From an uncultured Prevotellaceae bacterium (GTDB lineage: Bacteria; Bacteroidota; Bacteroidia; Bacteroidales; Bacteroidaceae), in the NCBI GenBank assembly GCA_900315745.1, contig ONAG01000009.1, positions 20,088 through 84,087 on the forward strand: a stretch of 64,000 nt of DNA, read 5' to 3'. Below are positions 18,177-27,295 of this stretch, piece after piece. Within the stretch, counting starts at the first letter, position 1. Each line of letters begins with the position of its first letter. The notes beneath the pieces were generated by a model. The model was not told the DNA's origin. It worked only from the letters and a program-made list of their open reading frames with translations, and ran no database searches. A program made the translations under genes and the position numbers.

Positions 18177-18731
18177 TCATTTATTGGCATCTTTCAGTTG
18201 TTTTTTCATCTCCTTTTCAGCCTTGCGTTGCTGCTTCTTCAGTTCGCGCTGTTGTTTCCTCTCCATCTTGGCCTTTTCCTTCAACCGCCTTTTCTCTGCC
18301 TTGGCTTCCTCTTTCAATCGTTTTAGCTCAGCCTTGGCTTCCTTTTTCTCGCGCTTCTTTTCCGCCTTTTCGAGGGCAGCCTCATCAAGGGCATCACGTA
18401 GCATGTCCTTGTTGAAAGTGAACACATGTCCAAACATTCCCACAGAGAGCAGTTTGTCTTTATCCTCCATCTTGATATGTGTGGTATTGAAGAGGACGTA
18501 GTTGGTTTCCTCCAATTTTGAGGAAAGCACTGACTCGATGACCTTTACCACCATCTTTTTCCCCACACGTGTGATGCCGTTATCAGCGATGCCCTTGTTT
18601 GTGGCTTCTTCATCCACATATTCACTGATTGCCTTCATCATGGCTTGCTTGTGCTCCTTCTTTTCGGGCACGGTAAGTGCCATCAGGATGGCGATGGCAA
18701 GGACTATTACCAAACATATTAGTTTTTTCAT
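18177..18731 (-). CDS. Small exported or anchored protein with Lys/Glu-rich helical tail
   Basis: A 184-aa protein. Residues 1-21 form a hydrophobic export or anchor segment followed by LTVPEK, resembling the LTNP-type start of DUF4359 proteins; this family match is tentative. Residues ~25-115 look globular, with MVVKVIESVLSSKLEE and SVGMFGHVFTF. From about residue 117 to the end nearly every residue is Lys, Glu, Arg, Ala or Gln in alternating charge blocks (EKAEKKREKKEAKAELK and so on). This pattern predicts a long single alpha helix or coiled coil. Its ATG overlaps the TGA of the calcium ATPase gene by four bases, so the two are probably co-translated. Function unknown. Confidence 0.75.
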   Translation of the reverse strand: MKKLICLVIVLAIAILMALTVPEKKEHKQAMMKAISEYVDEEATNKGIADNGITRVGKKMVVKVIESVLSSKLEETNYVLFNTTHIKMEDKDKLLSVGMFGHVFTFNKDMLRDALDEAALEKAEKKREKKEAKAELKRLKEEAKAEKRRLKEKAKMERKQQRELKKQQRKAEKEMKKQLKDANK

Positions 18732-21478
18732 TTCTTCCTATTTTTTACCATTCTTCCTATTTCACCTATTATAAGTATTGGCGAAGTTATCACCAACAGA
18801 AACAGCCAGTCTGCAAGACCAAGACGTTCCACACCGAACATCTCTCCAGCAAAAGTGACGATAAAGACCTGTCCCAACAAGATTACCATTGCAATGAACA
18901 AGAAACCCTTTCCTACCGAGGCTTTTGCTTCCTCTTGATGCTTGCACAAGCCTACCAAGGTGGAGACGAGACTTCTTCCTGTGCGGTAATACCTCACATT
19001 GAACAAGTTCCAGAATTGCATGAGAACAAAAGTGGTGAAGAAAACACCCAGTTCTTTAGGTTCAAGTTCTGCCTTTCTATTTTTCCAATCAAGGACTTTC
19101 TTGAAGAAATCCTTGAAGTGTTCTGCATCAAACAAATCTGAAACAGCATTTATATCACCATGCCACAGCAACTGCCATAAAACTACCAAGAACAAGAAGA
19201 ACAGCATGGACACCCACAATATCTGCTTAGCCATTTCACGGTCTATGATATGGCTTCGTGGACTTCTCGGCTTATCGCGCATCACCCTATTGTCAGCTGG
19301 CAGCGATGATAGAGCTATTGCCGCAAAAGTGTCCATGATGAGGTTCACCCACAACATCTGAGTAACATTGAGAGGCGACTGCAATCCCGTGAAAGCTCCT
19401 AAAAGAACTATCAGACAAGCACATACATTGATAGTCATTTGGAACAAGAGGAATCGCTTGATGTTCATGTATAGCGACCTTCCCCAAAGAATTGCCTTGT
19501 TGATACTTGCAAATGAGTTGTCGATGATGGTTATGTCACTGGCTTCCTTAGCCCTTGAAGTGCCGTCGCCCATTGACAATCCCACCTGTGCCTTTTTCAG
19601 AGCAAGAGCATCGTTGGTGCCATCGCCTGTTACAGCCACCACTTCACCTTTTTCCTGAAGAAGCGACACCAGTCGCAGCTTGTCGGCAGGTCTTGCCCTC
19701 GACAGCACTTTCAGCCGTGGCAACACATCTTGCTTGATGGTATTGTCATCCATCTCGGCAAAAGCCTGTCCTGTAACATCTTGCACAGGTTCCTCCCTGC
19801 TCATGATGCCTGTTTCCCGAGCTATCTCATTTGCCGTGAGAGCCACATCGCCTGTCACCATGATGACACGCACTCCCGCCTGTTGACAAGTCTTCACAGC
19901 GTCAGGCACATCCATACGCACGGGGTCAGCCATGCCCACAAATCCAATAAACACCAATGGGGTTGTTTCGCCCTTGATTATCTCTTGACAGGCAAAAGCC
20001 AAGGTTCGCCGCCCTGCATTCTGCATCTCGGCAAGCCTTCTCCTAACGTCATCCTCGGTATTGTCCTTTGCAATCTCATCACACATGCCGAGAATAATTT
20101 CCGGCGCACCCTTCACATAACGATAAGTCCTGTTGGTGACATTGTCGGTAGCAATCGTAACCATGTACTTGGTTTCTGGCGTGAAAGGCACCTGGTCTAT
20201 AATGGTGGATTTTTCTCTATACTTATGGTAATCCAAGCCTTTTCTTCGCAAGAGCCAGTACAATAGCGACCCTTCTGTAGGATTTCCTATGGAGCGTGGC
20301 GCCCCATCATCCATTGTTGCCAATTCAGCAGTAGAATTAACGGCGATGTTTTGGGCGAGGAATTCAATGTCAACCCACACTTCCTCACTATCCTCCATCA
20401 CCCTCAACTTGTTTTTTGTCAGCGTGCCAGTCTTGTCGGTACACACCACTGTTGCAGCACCCATCGTCTCGCAAGCATGCAACCGACGCACCAAGTTGTT
20501 CTCTTTCAGCATCCTCCTCATGCTCAATGCCAAGCTGATGGTGACACTCATTGGCAAGCCCTCAGGCACTGCCACCACCACCAATGTCACTGCGAGGAGA
20601 ATGGAATCGAGCAAGAACTGAAGCATTCCCAACCAATCACCATCAGTGGCGTGACCATCAAAAAAGAGATAATAAATCAACCTCCCCACTACAATCATGG
20701 CGGCAACCACATAACTGGCTTTGGTAATCCACAGTCCGAGCGTGTTGAGTTGTTGGTTGAGCGGTGTGACCACCTCCGTCTCTTCATTCATTAGTTTTGC
20801 TCCACGCCCCTCTTCGGTATCTACCCCCACGGCATCTACCTGATATAGGCAATAGCCTTCGATCACTATGCTGCCACGCAGCAACCTGTTGCAAGGATAT
20901 GCGGCATCATCGTCGTCATCCGTAACATCAACCTTCTTCCCGGCAAACATCTCACCAGTGAAAGCGCTTTCATCGACATTCAGACTTTTGGAATCCAACA
21001 ATATACCATCGGCTGGCACCTCGTCTCCGCTTTCCAGTCTGACGACATCTCCCTTCACCACGTCGCGTTTTGCTATTTGGAAGATTACCGGATGTTCTTT
21101 ACTTCTGTCAGCCCCTTTTTTCCATCTGAGCACCTTCACCGGTCGCTCATTTTTTTGCTTGTTTAGAATCTTAAACTCCCTTGCAGCCTTTACTTCAAAC
21201 AAGAAGCCTACACCTGTAGCCAACAGCAGGGCTACAAGCACTCCTGTCGGTTCAATCAGCGTTGACCAAGGCTTGCCCTCATGGATGCCATATAGGGCGA
21301 CAACCACGGAAAAGAAGAAAACTACAAGCAATACGATGATGAGAGGGTCTTTGAATTTCTTCAAATAACCCAACAACAAAGACTCCTCCTCTGGAGGGGG
21401 AATCAAATTCATATTCTCGTGGCTGACAACATATTCGGAGCCTTGCTCCAAACATTTTTTCTCAATACTTTCTTTCAT
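18728..21478 (-). CDS. Calcium-translocating P-type ATPase, PMCA type
   Basis: A 916-aa inner-membrane cation pump that should export Ca2+ using ATP. The family landmarks are in order: TGE loop (DESAFTGEM), M4 ion site VAVPEGLPMSVT, phosphorylated Asp in VCTDKTGTLTKN near residue 348, nucleotide-binding KGAPEIILG, hinge TGDGTNDALALKKAQVG, and the C-terminal transmembrane cluster with LLWVNLIMDTFAAIAL-type M6. The start at 21478 (MKESIEKK) is chosen because the longer open frame has no homologous sequence and runs through the promoter. A TACCTTTG -7 box ends only 7 nt before this ATG, so the mRNA may be nearly leaderless; alternatively translation begins at the ATG at 21412 (MNLIPPPEEES). Confidence 0.92.
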   Translation of the reverse strand: MKESIEKKCLEQGSEYVVSHENMNLIPPPEEESLLLGYLKKFKDPLIIVLLVVFFFSVVVALYGIHEGKPWSTLIEPTGVLVALLLATGVGFLFEVKAAREFKILNKQKNERPVKVLRWKKGADRSKEHPVIFQIAKRDVVKGDVVRLESGDEVPADGILLDSKSLNVDESAFTGEMFAGKKVDVTDDDDDAAYPCNRLLRGSIVIEGYCLYQVDAVGVDTEEGRGAKLMNEETEVVTPLNQQLNTLGLWITKASYVVAAMIVVGRLIYYLFFDGHATDGDWLGMLQFLLDSILLAVTLVVVAVPEGLPMSVTISLALSMRRMLKENNLVRRLHACETMGAATVVCTDKTGTLTKNKLRVMEDSEEVWVDIEFLAQNIAVNSTAELATMDDGAPRSIGNPTEGSLLYWLLRRKGLDYHKYREKSTIIDQVPFTPETKYMVTIATDNVTNRTYRYVKGAPEIILGMCDEIAKDNTEDDVRRRLAEMQNAGRRTLAFACQEIIKGETTPLVFIGFVGMADPVRMDVPDAVKTCQQAGVRVIMVTGDVALTANEIARETGIMSREEPVQDVTGQAFAEMDDNTIKQDVLPRLKVLSRARPADKLRLVSLLQEKGEVVAVTGDGTNDALALKKAQVGLSMGDGTSRAKEASDITIIDNSFASINKAILWGRSLYMNIKRFLLFQMTINVCACLIVLLGAFTGLQSPLNVTQMLWVNLIMDTFAAIALSSLPADNRVMRDKPRSPRSHIIDREMAKQILWVSMLFFLFLVVLWQLLWHGDINAVSDLFDAEHFKDFFKKVLDWKNRKAELEPKELGVFFTTFVLMQFWNLFNVRYYRTGRSLVSTLVGLCKHQEEAKASVGKGFLFIAMVILLGQVFIVTFAGEMFGVERLGLADWLFLLVITSPILIIGEIGRMVKNRKK

Positions 21479-21485
21479 TTCGAAA

Positions 21486-21517
21486 CAAAGGTAAGGCTTT
21501 TTATCGAGACAATCGAA
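21486..21517 (-). promoter_or_regulatory. Promoter of the calcium ATPase gene
   Basis: Minus strand TTCG (21517-21514), 20 nt, TACCTTTG (21493-21486). The -33 box has one mismatch. The -7 box ends 7 nt before the ATG. Confidence 0.6.
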
Positions 21518-21596
21518 AAAACCACCCAAAAACAACGTTGTTGACAAAAAGAGCCTTTTTCGGGCAAAAACAAATACAACGTTGAAAACACCTTAT

Positions 21597-22937
21597 TTAT
21601 ATACTAATGACCACATGGCTTTCAGGAGCCACCACACGGTAATAAGACTCCTTACCTTCCTTTACGTTTTCCGGCACGAACATGTCGCGGTTGGCAATTT
21701 GCTGCAAAGCCTTCACTTTGGTACGTATATGGTGCGCCAATGTCCGGTCTTTGTAATCGGTAGCCACCCTGCCCTTTCCTATCTGCCGGTAGATGGCATT
21801 GTATTTTTCCATCAACTCCTTCTTCTCTTCCTTTGGGATGTGCTCACGCCAATCCAAGCCCTTACCTCTCAACGATTCCTGCACGACAAGGATATACAAT
21901 GCAGCCTCTTGTGCTCCCATCTTCACTGGCACCTCCTCGCCATCATCAGACTGGAAAACGACTGGCACATCCCTATTTTCCAAGTTGATTACCAAATGGT
22001 ATTCTTTCATTTCCCTGCCATAGCATATCAAGTCGAACAGCCAACGATGAAATCCATTATAAAGGAACTTCTTGTGGCCAGGTTGTATTTGTACTGGCTT
22101 CATGCAACTAACCATGCTCCCGTATGCATCCACCATTTTTCTTATTGTAAGCAACATGTCGTCGCCCATGTCCAAAAGCAAGAAATTGGAATAAGCCACG
22201 CGCTCAGATTCTTCCATTCCATCAGGAGACGTCACGATGGCAGAATCGTTCACTTTGAAGAGCAGCGAAGGCGGCGCTCCAATAAGGTTGAGTCCTATTT
22301 TCTTGTACAACAAATCCCTGCAAAACCTCACGGTAGTGATATTGCATAGGTCATCGCAGATTTGGCATGTCCTCTCTTCAGATGCCGATGGAATCATGTA
22401 ATTCACCACCTTTTTGAGGTAGTCCTTATCCATGGTGTCGAAGTCTTTTGCTATATGGGGAATATATACAAATTGGAAGCCTGCCATTGCCAATTCGTTG
22501 TTGATTTCCCTAAAATGATTTTCCACATATCCGTCAGTGGCTGTGCCCTGTTCGTTTTCGATATATATGGCAGTTAGGTTTTCCAAATGCAAATCACCAG
22601 CCTTCACCGAGAAGAACTCGCCATTACCCTCCAAAGACTCAATAAGTGCAAGCATGAGTATTGCCTCTTGTGGCACGCAGTTGCCGTCAGCCAATGCCAA
22701 CTCCTTGATGAGGGCTATCACTTCTGTTTTTTCTTTTTCTGGCAAGTCACGCAAATCTTTCACCGCCTTTGCCAAGGTGAGATGCTTGCATTCCACCAAC
22801 ATGGACCGCGATATGCGCAGTTGCTCACGAGAGATAACACTCTCAAAATAATCCATTTCCCTCTTCTCTACGATGAAATCCGCTTCTATCAAGTCGGAGA
22901 TGATTCGTGCAAAGGCTATTTTCTGGTTTCTATCCAT
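21597..22937 (-). CDS. Protein with N-terminal TerB-like helical domain, otherwise unknown
   Basis: A 446-aa, apparently cytoplasmic protein. Residues ~1-105 resemble TerB/tellurite-resistance-type helical domains: FARIISDLIEADFIVEKREMDYF, then ALIKELALADGNCVPQEAILMLAL, with acidic residues placed as in TerB metal sites. The central and C-terminal parts have no feature I recognise; they hold CQICDDLCNI and long amphipathic stretches. No signal peptide or membrane segment is seen. It is divergent from the GH3 gene, and a TAAATTTG -7 box lies at 23007-23000. It is followed by the calcium ATPase gene, which has its own promoter. The TerB call is from pattern only. Confidence 0.65.
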   Translation of the reverse strand: MDRNQKIAFARIISDLIEADFIVEKREMDYFESVISREQLRISRSMLVECKHLTLAKAVKDLRDLPEKEKTEVIALIKELALADGNCVPQEAILMLALIESLEGNGEFFSVKAGDLHLENLTAIYIENEQGTATDGYVENHFREINNELAMAGFQFVYIPHIAKDFDTMDKDYLKKVVNYMIPSASEERTCQICDDLCNITTVRFCRDLLYKKIGLNLIGAPPSLLFKVNDSAIVTSPDGMEESERVAYSNFLLLDMGDDMLLTIRKMVDAYGSMVSCMKPVQIQPGHKKFLYNGFHRWLFDLICYGREMKEYHLVINLENRDVPVVFQSDDGEEVPVKMGAQEAALYILVVQESLRGKGLDWREHIPKEEKKELMEKYNAIYRQIGKGRVATDYKDRTLAHHIRTKVKALQQIANRDMFVPENVKEGKESYYRVVAPESHVVISI

Positions 22938-22999
22938 CTTTTGGCAAGTAAGTAGTTACCATTGTTTTCTTGGTCGGTGCATGACACACTTAGCTTTTG

Positions 23000-23098
23000 C
23001 AAATTTAGTGACAATTCATGAAAATCTATCTAAAAAGAGAGGAAACAATAAAAAAAGTGCCGAACAAAACACAATATGTCAGAATCTTTGTATATTTG
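23000..23098. promoter_or_regulatory. Divergent promoter region between the TerB-like and GH3 genes
   Basis: Minus strand TAAATTTG (23007-23000) faces the TerB-like gene, and plus strand TATATTTG (23091-23098) lies 32 nt before the GH3 ATG. Both are good -7 boxes; neither has a clear TTTG at the right distance. Confidence 0.5.
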
Positions 23099-23130
23099 CA
23101 CAATAAAGCCAATAAAAAAACCTTATTAAC

Positions 23131-25707
23131 ATGAAAAAAACAGTTAGCCTTATTGCATGTGCATTCATATCATTCATGTTGGCAAATGCACAGACATTGC
23201 CATACCAAAACCCAGAATTGAGTGCAATAGAGCGTGCCAAGGACCTATGTTCACGACTGACACTGGAAGAAAAAGCCCAACTGATGCTTGACGAGAGTCC
23301 TGCCATCCCCCGTTTAGGAATCAAGAAATTCTTTTGGTGGAGCGAGGCATTGCACGGAGCAGCCAACATGGGCAACGTGACCGTTTTCCCCGAACCCATA
23401 GGCATGGCATCGTCATTCGACCCGGACTTGCTATACCGTGTGTTCGATGCTGCCAGCACCGAGTTCCGCGCCCAATACAACCAACGCATGCTCAACGGTG
23501 GCGAAGACCAGAAATTCCATAGTTTGTCTGTATGGACACCCAACGTGAACATATTCCGCGACCCACGCTGGGGACGCGGACAGGAGACCTACGGAGAAGA
23601 CCCATATCTCACATCGGTGATGGGTCTGAATGTCGTGCGAGGGCTTCAAGGGCCAGAGACATCACGCTACCGCAAGCTATGGGCATGTGCCAAGCACTAT
23701 GCCGTACACAGCGGACCAGAGTGGACTCGCCATACAGCCAACCTGAACGACGTTTCACCACGTGACTTTTGGGAGACCTACATGCCGGCTTTCAAGACTC
23801 TTGTTCAAGATGCAAAAGTTCGTGAGGTGATGTGCGCCTACCAACGTCTCGATGATGAGCCATGCTGCGGCAACGCCCGTCTGTTGCAGCAAATCCTTCG
23901 TGACGAATGGGGTTTCAAATACCTTGTAGTCAGCGACTGCGGTGCTGTGAGCGATTTCCACAGCAGCCACAAGTCATCATCCGATGCCATACACTCCTCT
24001 GCCAAAGCCACAATCGCAGGAACTGACGTGGAGTGTGGCTATGACTATGCCTACAAGAGCATCCCCGAAGCAGTAAGGAGAGGACTGATGACAGAAAAAG
24101 AAGTGGACAAGCATGTCATCCGTCTGCTTGAAGGGCGTTTTGACCTTGGCGAGATGGATGACCCCTCGCTTGTGGAGTGGTCGAAAATACCTTACAGTGT
24201 GATGGACAGCAAGGCTCATCGTCAGATAGCCCTCGACATGGCTCACGAGTCGATAGTGCTTTTGCAGAACAAGGGCAATGTGCTGCCATTGAAGAAGAAA
24301 GGAGAGAAAATCGCCGTCATCGGTCCCAATTCCAACGATGAGCCCATGATGTGGGGAAACTACAACGGCACACCCAACCACACCATCACCATCCTCGACG
24401 GCATAAAGACAAAGCAACGCAAGCTCTTGCACATCACTGGTTGCGACCTGACATACGACAAGGTAATGGAGTGCCTGCTGCCCACCCTTTGTTCTATTGA
24501 CGGCAAACGTGGTCTAAGGGGCACATTCTGGAACAACACCGAGATGTCGGGCAAGAGCGTCAGCACACAGTACTACACCACACCATTAGCAGTCACCACA
24601 GCTGGCATGCATGTTTTTGCTCCTGGTGTGAAGACAGAAGATTTCTCTGCCAAATACGAAACTGTTTTCACTCCCACACAGTCTGGTGAATATGTGCTCA
24701 ACGTAGAAGGTTGCGGACATTTCGAGGTATATGTGAACGGAGAGCGAAAGGCACGGGAACATACTTGGCGCACCACACCCACACGCACTGTCATAAATGC
24801 AGAAGCCGGCAAGTCGTACAATATAGAGGTGAGGTTCTCTTTCGTGAAGACATGGGGAGCCAACATGAAAATCAACATTGCTCGTGAACATCCCATCAAC
24901 TACGACGACATAATACGCCAACTCTCAGGCATTGAGAAAGTCATCTTCGTGGGCGGCATATCCCCCGCACTTGAAGGCGAGGAGATGCCTGTGAATGTAG
25001 AAGGCTTCAAGGGCGGCGACCGCACCAATATCGAACTGCCAAAAGTGCAACGCGATTTTCTAAAAGCTCTGAAAGACGCAGGCAAGACAATTGTTTTCGT
25101 CAACTGTTCTGGTTCTGCCATAGCCTTGGAGCCTGAGACACGTTATTGCGATGCCATCCTGCAAGTTTGGTACGCAGGTCAAGAGGGAGGTCAGGCTATA
25201 GCCGACGTGCTTTACGGCGACTATAATCCTTGCGGAAAGTTGCCTGTCACTTTCTACAAATCATCAGCGCAACTACCTGACTTCGAAGACTATTCCATGA
25301 AGGGACGCACCTACAGATATTTCGACGACCCACTCTTCGCCTTCGGTTATGGCCAGAGTTACACCACATTCCGCATCGGCACTGCCACGACAAGCACGAG
25401 CAACGGCAACCACATCCTTCGCATTCCCGTGGAGAACACTGGCAAATGTGACGGTACGGAGGTGGTGCAAGCATACGTCCGCAACCCTGCCGATGTAGAT
25501 GGACCACTGAAGTCTCTCAGGGCATTCAAGCGAGTGACGGTAAAAGCAGGCCAGACAGTGGAAGTGGAACTCGAACTCACCCCACAATCATTCGAACTGT
25601 TTGACACCGAGACCAACACCATGCGCACCAAACCAGGTAGATATGAGGTGTTTTACGGCAACAGTTCAAGGAACCAAGACTTGAAGAAAGTGGAAATAAC
25701 CCTATAA
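23131..25707 (+). CDS. Glycoside hydrolase family 3 with PA14 insertion, probable beta-xylosidase
   Basis: An 858-aa exported enzyme (signal peptide ending MLANA at residue ~20). The GH3 barrel carries the catalytic nucleophile Asp in VVSDCGAV near residue 269, after KHYAVHSGPEWTRH, the sequence pattern of Prevotella Xyl3-type beta-xylosidases. A PA14 sugar-binding domain (residues ~460-585, from GLRGTFWNN to MKINIA) is inserted in the second alpha/beta domain. A fibronectin-III-like domain closes the protein (VVQAYVRNP to the end). Beta-xylosidase is favoured over beta-glucosidase by the active-site pattern and by GH43 and CE7 neighbours, but this is inference. It is convergent with the GH43 pair. 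Confidence 0.9.
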   Translation: MKKTVSLIACAFISFMLANAQTLPYQNPELSAIERAKDLCSRLTLEEKAQLMLDESPAIPRLGIKKFFWWSEALHGAANMGNVTVFPEPIGMASSFDPDLLYRVFDAASTEFRAQYNQRMLNGGEDQKFHSLSVWTPNVNIFRDPRWGRGQETYGEDPYLTSVMGLNVVRGLQGPETSRYRKLWACAKHYAVHSGPEWTRHTANLNDVSPRDFWETYMPAFKTLVQDAKVREVMCAYQRLDDEPCCGNARLLQQILRDEWGFKYLVVSDCGAVSDFHSSHKSSSDAIHSSAKATIAGTDVECGYDYAYKSIPEAVRRGLMTEKEVDKHVIRLLEGRFDLGEMDDPSLVEWSKIPYSVMDSKAHRQIALDMAHESIVLLQNKGNVLPLKKKGEKIAVIGPNSNDEPMMWGNYNGTPNHTITILDGIKTKQRKLLHITGCDLTYDKVMECLLPTLCSIDGKRGLRGTFWNNTEMSGKSVSTQYYTTPLAVTTAGMHVFAPGVKTEDFSAKYETVFTPTQSGEYVLNVEGCGHFEVYVNGERKAREHTWRTTPTRTVINAEAGKSYNIEVRFSFVKTWGANMKINIAREHPINYDDIIRQLSGIEKVIFVGGISPALEGEEMPVNVEGFKGGDRTNIELPKVQRDFLKALKDAGKTIVFVNCSGSAIALEPETRYCDAILQVWYAGQEGGQAIADVLYGDYNPCGKLPVTFYKSSAQLPDFEDYSMKGRTYRYFDDPLFAFGYGQSYTTFRIGTATTSTSNGNHILRIPVENTGKCDGTEVVQAYVRNPADVDGPLKSLRAFKRVTVKAGQTVEVELELTPQSFELFDTETNTMRTKPGRYEVFYGNSSRNQDLKKVEITL

Positions 25708-25737
25708 ACAGTCATTGTTATTTTGAAACCATTGAAA

Positions 25738-25764
25738 ACGGGGTGGCTTGTCGAGCCACCCCGT
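25738..25764. terminator. Bidirectional terminator between GH3 and GH43 genes
   Basis: A perfect 11-bp GC-rich stem (25738-25748 with 25754-25764) and a 5-nt loop. The T run is better on the minus strand (GTTTTC), so it mainly serves the GH43 operon. Confidence 0.8.
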
Positions 25765-25813
25765 AATTTATGTCCTATAATGATAGTTATAGATAATTTT
25801 GATCACCTACTTA

Positions 25814-27295
25814 TCAATGATTTCTGAAATTCCACTTGGAATTGTCGCTGTTGAAATCATACTCAGCTAAGGTAGGCGTGCTGTCTCCTGCAGAATAAAG
25901 CACGAATTTCTTGTTCAAGCCATCCTGTCCAGGTATGCATTTGGGCATGATGCGGAAAGTACCGTCAATGAGTTGCTCTATACGCCACAGCTGTTCATCG
26001 GCTCCAGAGAAGGCAGGCACAGTGGTCACCTCCTTGTCGGCTGTTGCTGCCAATGCTCTTTCGGTGCCCTCGATAACTATTTTAAAATAAGGTCCACCAA
26101 GATAACCACCAGCCTCTGCCACAGGTGTCACGGTCCACCTCTGATGTGGGCGGAACATGTAGTCGCCGATACGTGCAGGAATGTTTCCTGAAGGCCAAGT
26201 GCCAATCACATCCTCCAATTTCTGGTTGGCTACGGGCTTCACGGGCTCTTGTGCCTGATTTTGACGGAACCATCCCTGACGCTCCTGTTGCATACGCACG
26301 AAGTCAACAGCCAGTTCGAGGGCATATCCACGACGTTCGGACTCTATTTCAAAAGTACCTCCTTTGAAACGGTCGCCAGCCACAGGCCAGTCATTCTTCC
26401 ACAAAAGAGGACGTATTCCGAGCACACTCCTACCACCTTGGTCGAAGTCAGCCTCATAGTGACATGACATAATCTCCACGCCCTCGTCGATGACAGTCCT
26501 TCCAAAATGTCCAGGACCCGTCACACGGTCTCCGGCGGCAATCACCATTTTTCCGCCGCCATGGAACATGTCACGGCCCACATTGTCGATATATGGTCCA
26601 TGCACGCTCTTCGCCCTACCTACAACGATGTTGTAAGTAGAGTTCACGCCATCGCAGCAAGTGCCGTGTGTTCCGAGAAGATAATACCATCCGTTGCGGT
26701 AGATCAGGTCGCTTGCCTCGCAGTCGATGGCTATGTCCTCCTCCACATTGCCTTTCACCCTCTCTCCCGTATTGGGGTCAAGTTCGATAAGGCGAATAGT
26801 GCCAAAATACGTTCCATAGCTTGCCCACAGCCTTCCTGTTGTGGGGTCAAGCAAGAGGCCTGGGTCGATGGCGTCATTGTCCTCCATGCCATCCGACGAA
26901 CAAACCTCAATAGCCTCAGTATATTTGAAGTCAGGCGACTTGGGGTCGAGAGTCTTGTTCCACATTGTGAGTATTCGTCCATTATGTCCGCCACCCAGTC
27001 CGCCGCCAGTGGCACCATAAATCACCAAGTAGCGGTCTCCTATTTTCAGCACGTCGGGTGCGGCACCACCACCAGGGCGCTCTGCTCCACTCTCCCAGGT
27101 CCATCCATCTGGTGAGATGAGTCCTCCACCACCAGTGCCGAAGGTGTAGTATTTGCCTTCGCACTCTGCCAATGTCGATGGGTCATGAATGTAGGGATGT
27201 CCCACTTGTGCTGAAATGCTTTGCGTCATTGTCAAGGCGAGAAAGGCTGCAGCACCAGCCAATATGTTATGCTTTCTGTTCATGGTTGAAATCAT
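25814..27295 (-). CDS. Glycoside hydrolase family 43 with C-terminal ricin-like lectin part
   Basis: A 493-aa exported enzyme with a signal peptide (ILAGAAAFLALTMTQSISAQ). The five-bladed GH43 propeller shows the general base Asp in YIHDPSTL near residue 38, the pKa-modulating Asp in NDAIDPGLL, and the acid Glu in DCEASDLIY. The pattern is of the arabinanase/arabinofuranosidase branch. The last ~130 residues (from IPARIGDYMFRP, with ADEQLWRIEQLIDGTFRI) resemble a beta-trefoil ricin-type carbohydrate-binding module. The ATG at 27295 overlaps the preceding gene's stop (ATGA); ATG at 27283 gives a shorter signal peptide. It is the second gene of a two-gene operon reading away from susC. Confidence 0.85.
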   Translation of the reverse strand: MISTMNRKHNILAGAAAFLALTMTQSISAQVGHPYIHDPSTLAECEGKYYTFGTGGGGLISPDGWTWESGAERPGGGAAPDVLKIGDRYLVIYGATGGGLGGGHNGRILTMWNKTLDPKSPDFKYTEAIEVCSSDGMEDNDAIDPGLLLDPTTGRLWASYGTYFGTIRLIELDPNTGERVKGNVEEDIAIDCEASDLIYRNGWYYLLGTHGTCCDGVNSTYNIVVGRAKSVHGPYIDNVGRDMFHGGGKMVIAAGDRVTGPGHFGRTVIDEGVEIMSCHYEADFDQGGRSVLGIRPLLWKNDWPVAGDRFKGGTFEIESERRGYALELAVDFVRMQQERQGWFRQNQAQEPVKPVANQKLEDVIGTWPSGNIPARIGDYMFRPHQRWTVTPVAEAGGYLGGPYFKIVIEGTERALAATADKEVTTVPAFSGADEQLWRIEQLIDGTFRIMPKCIPGQDGLNKKFVLYSAGDSTPTLAEYDFNSDNSKWNFRNH

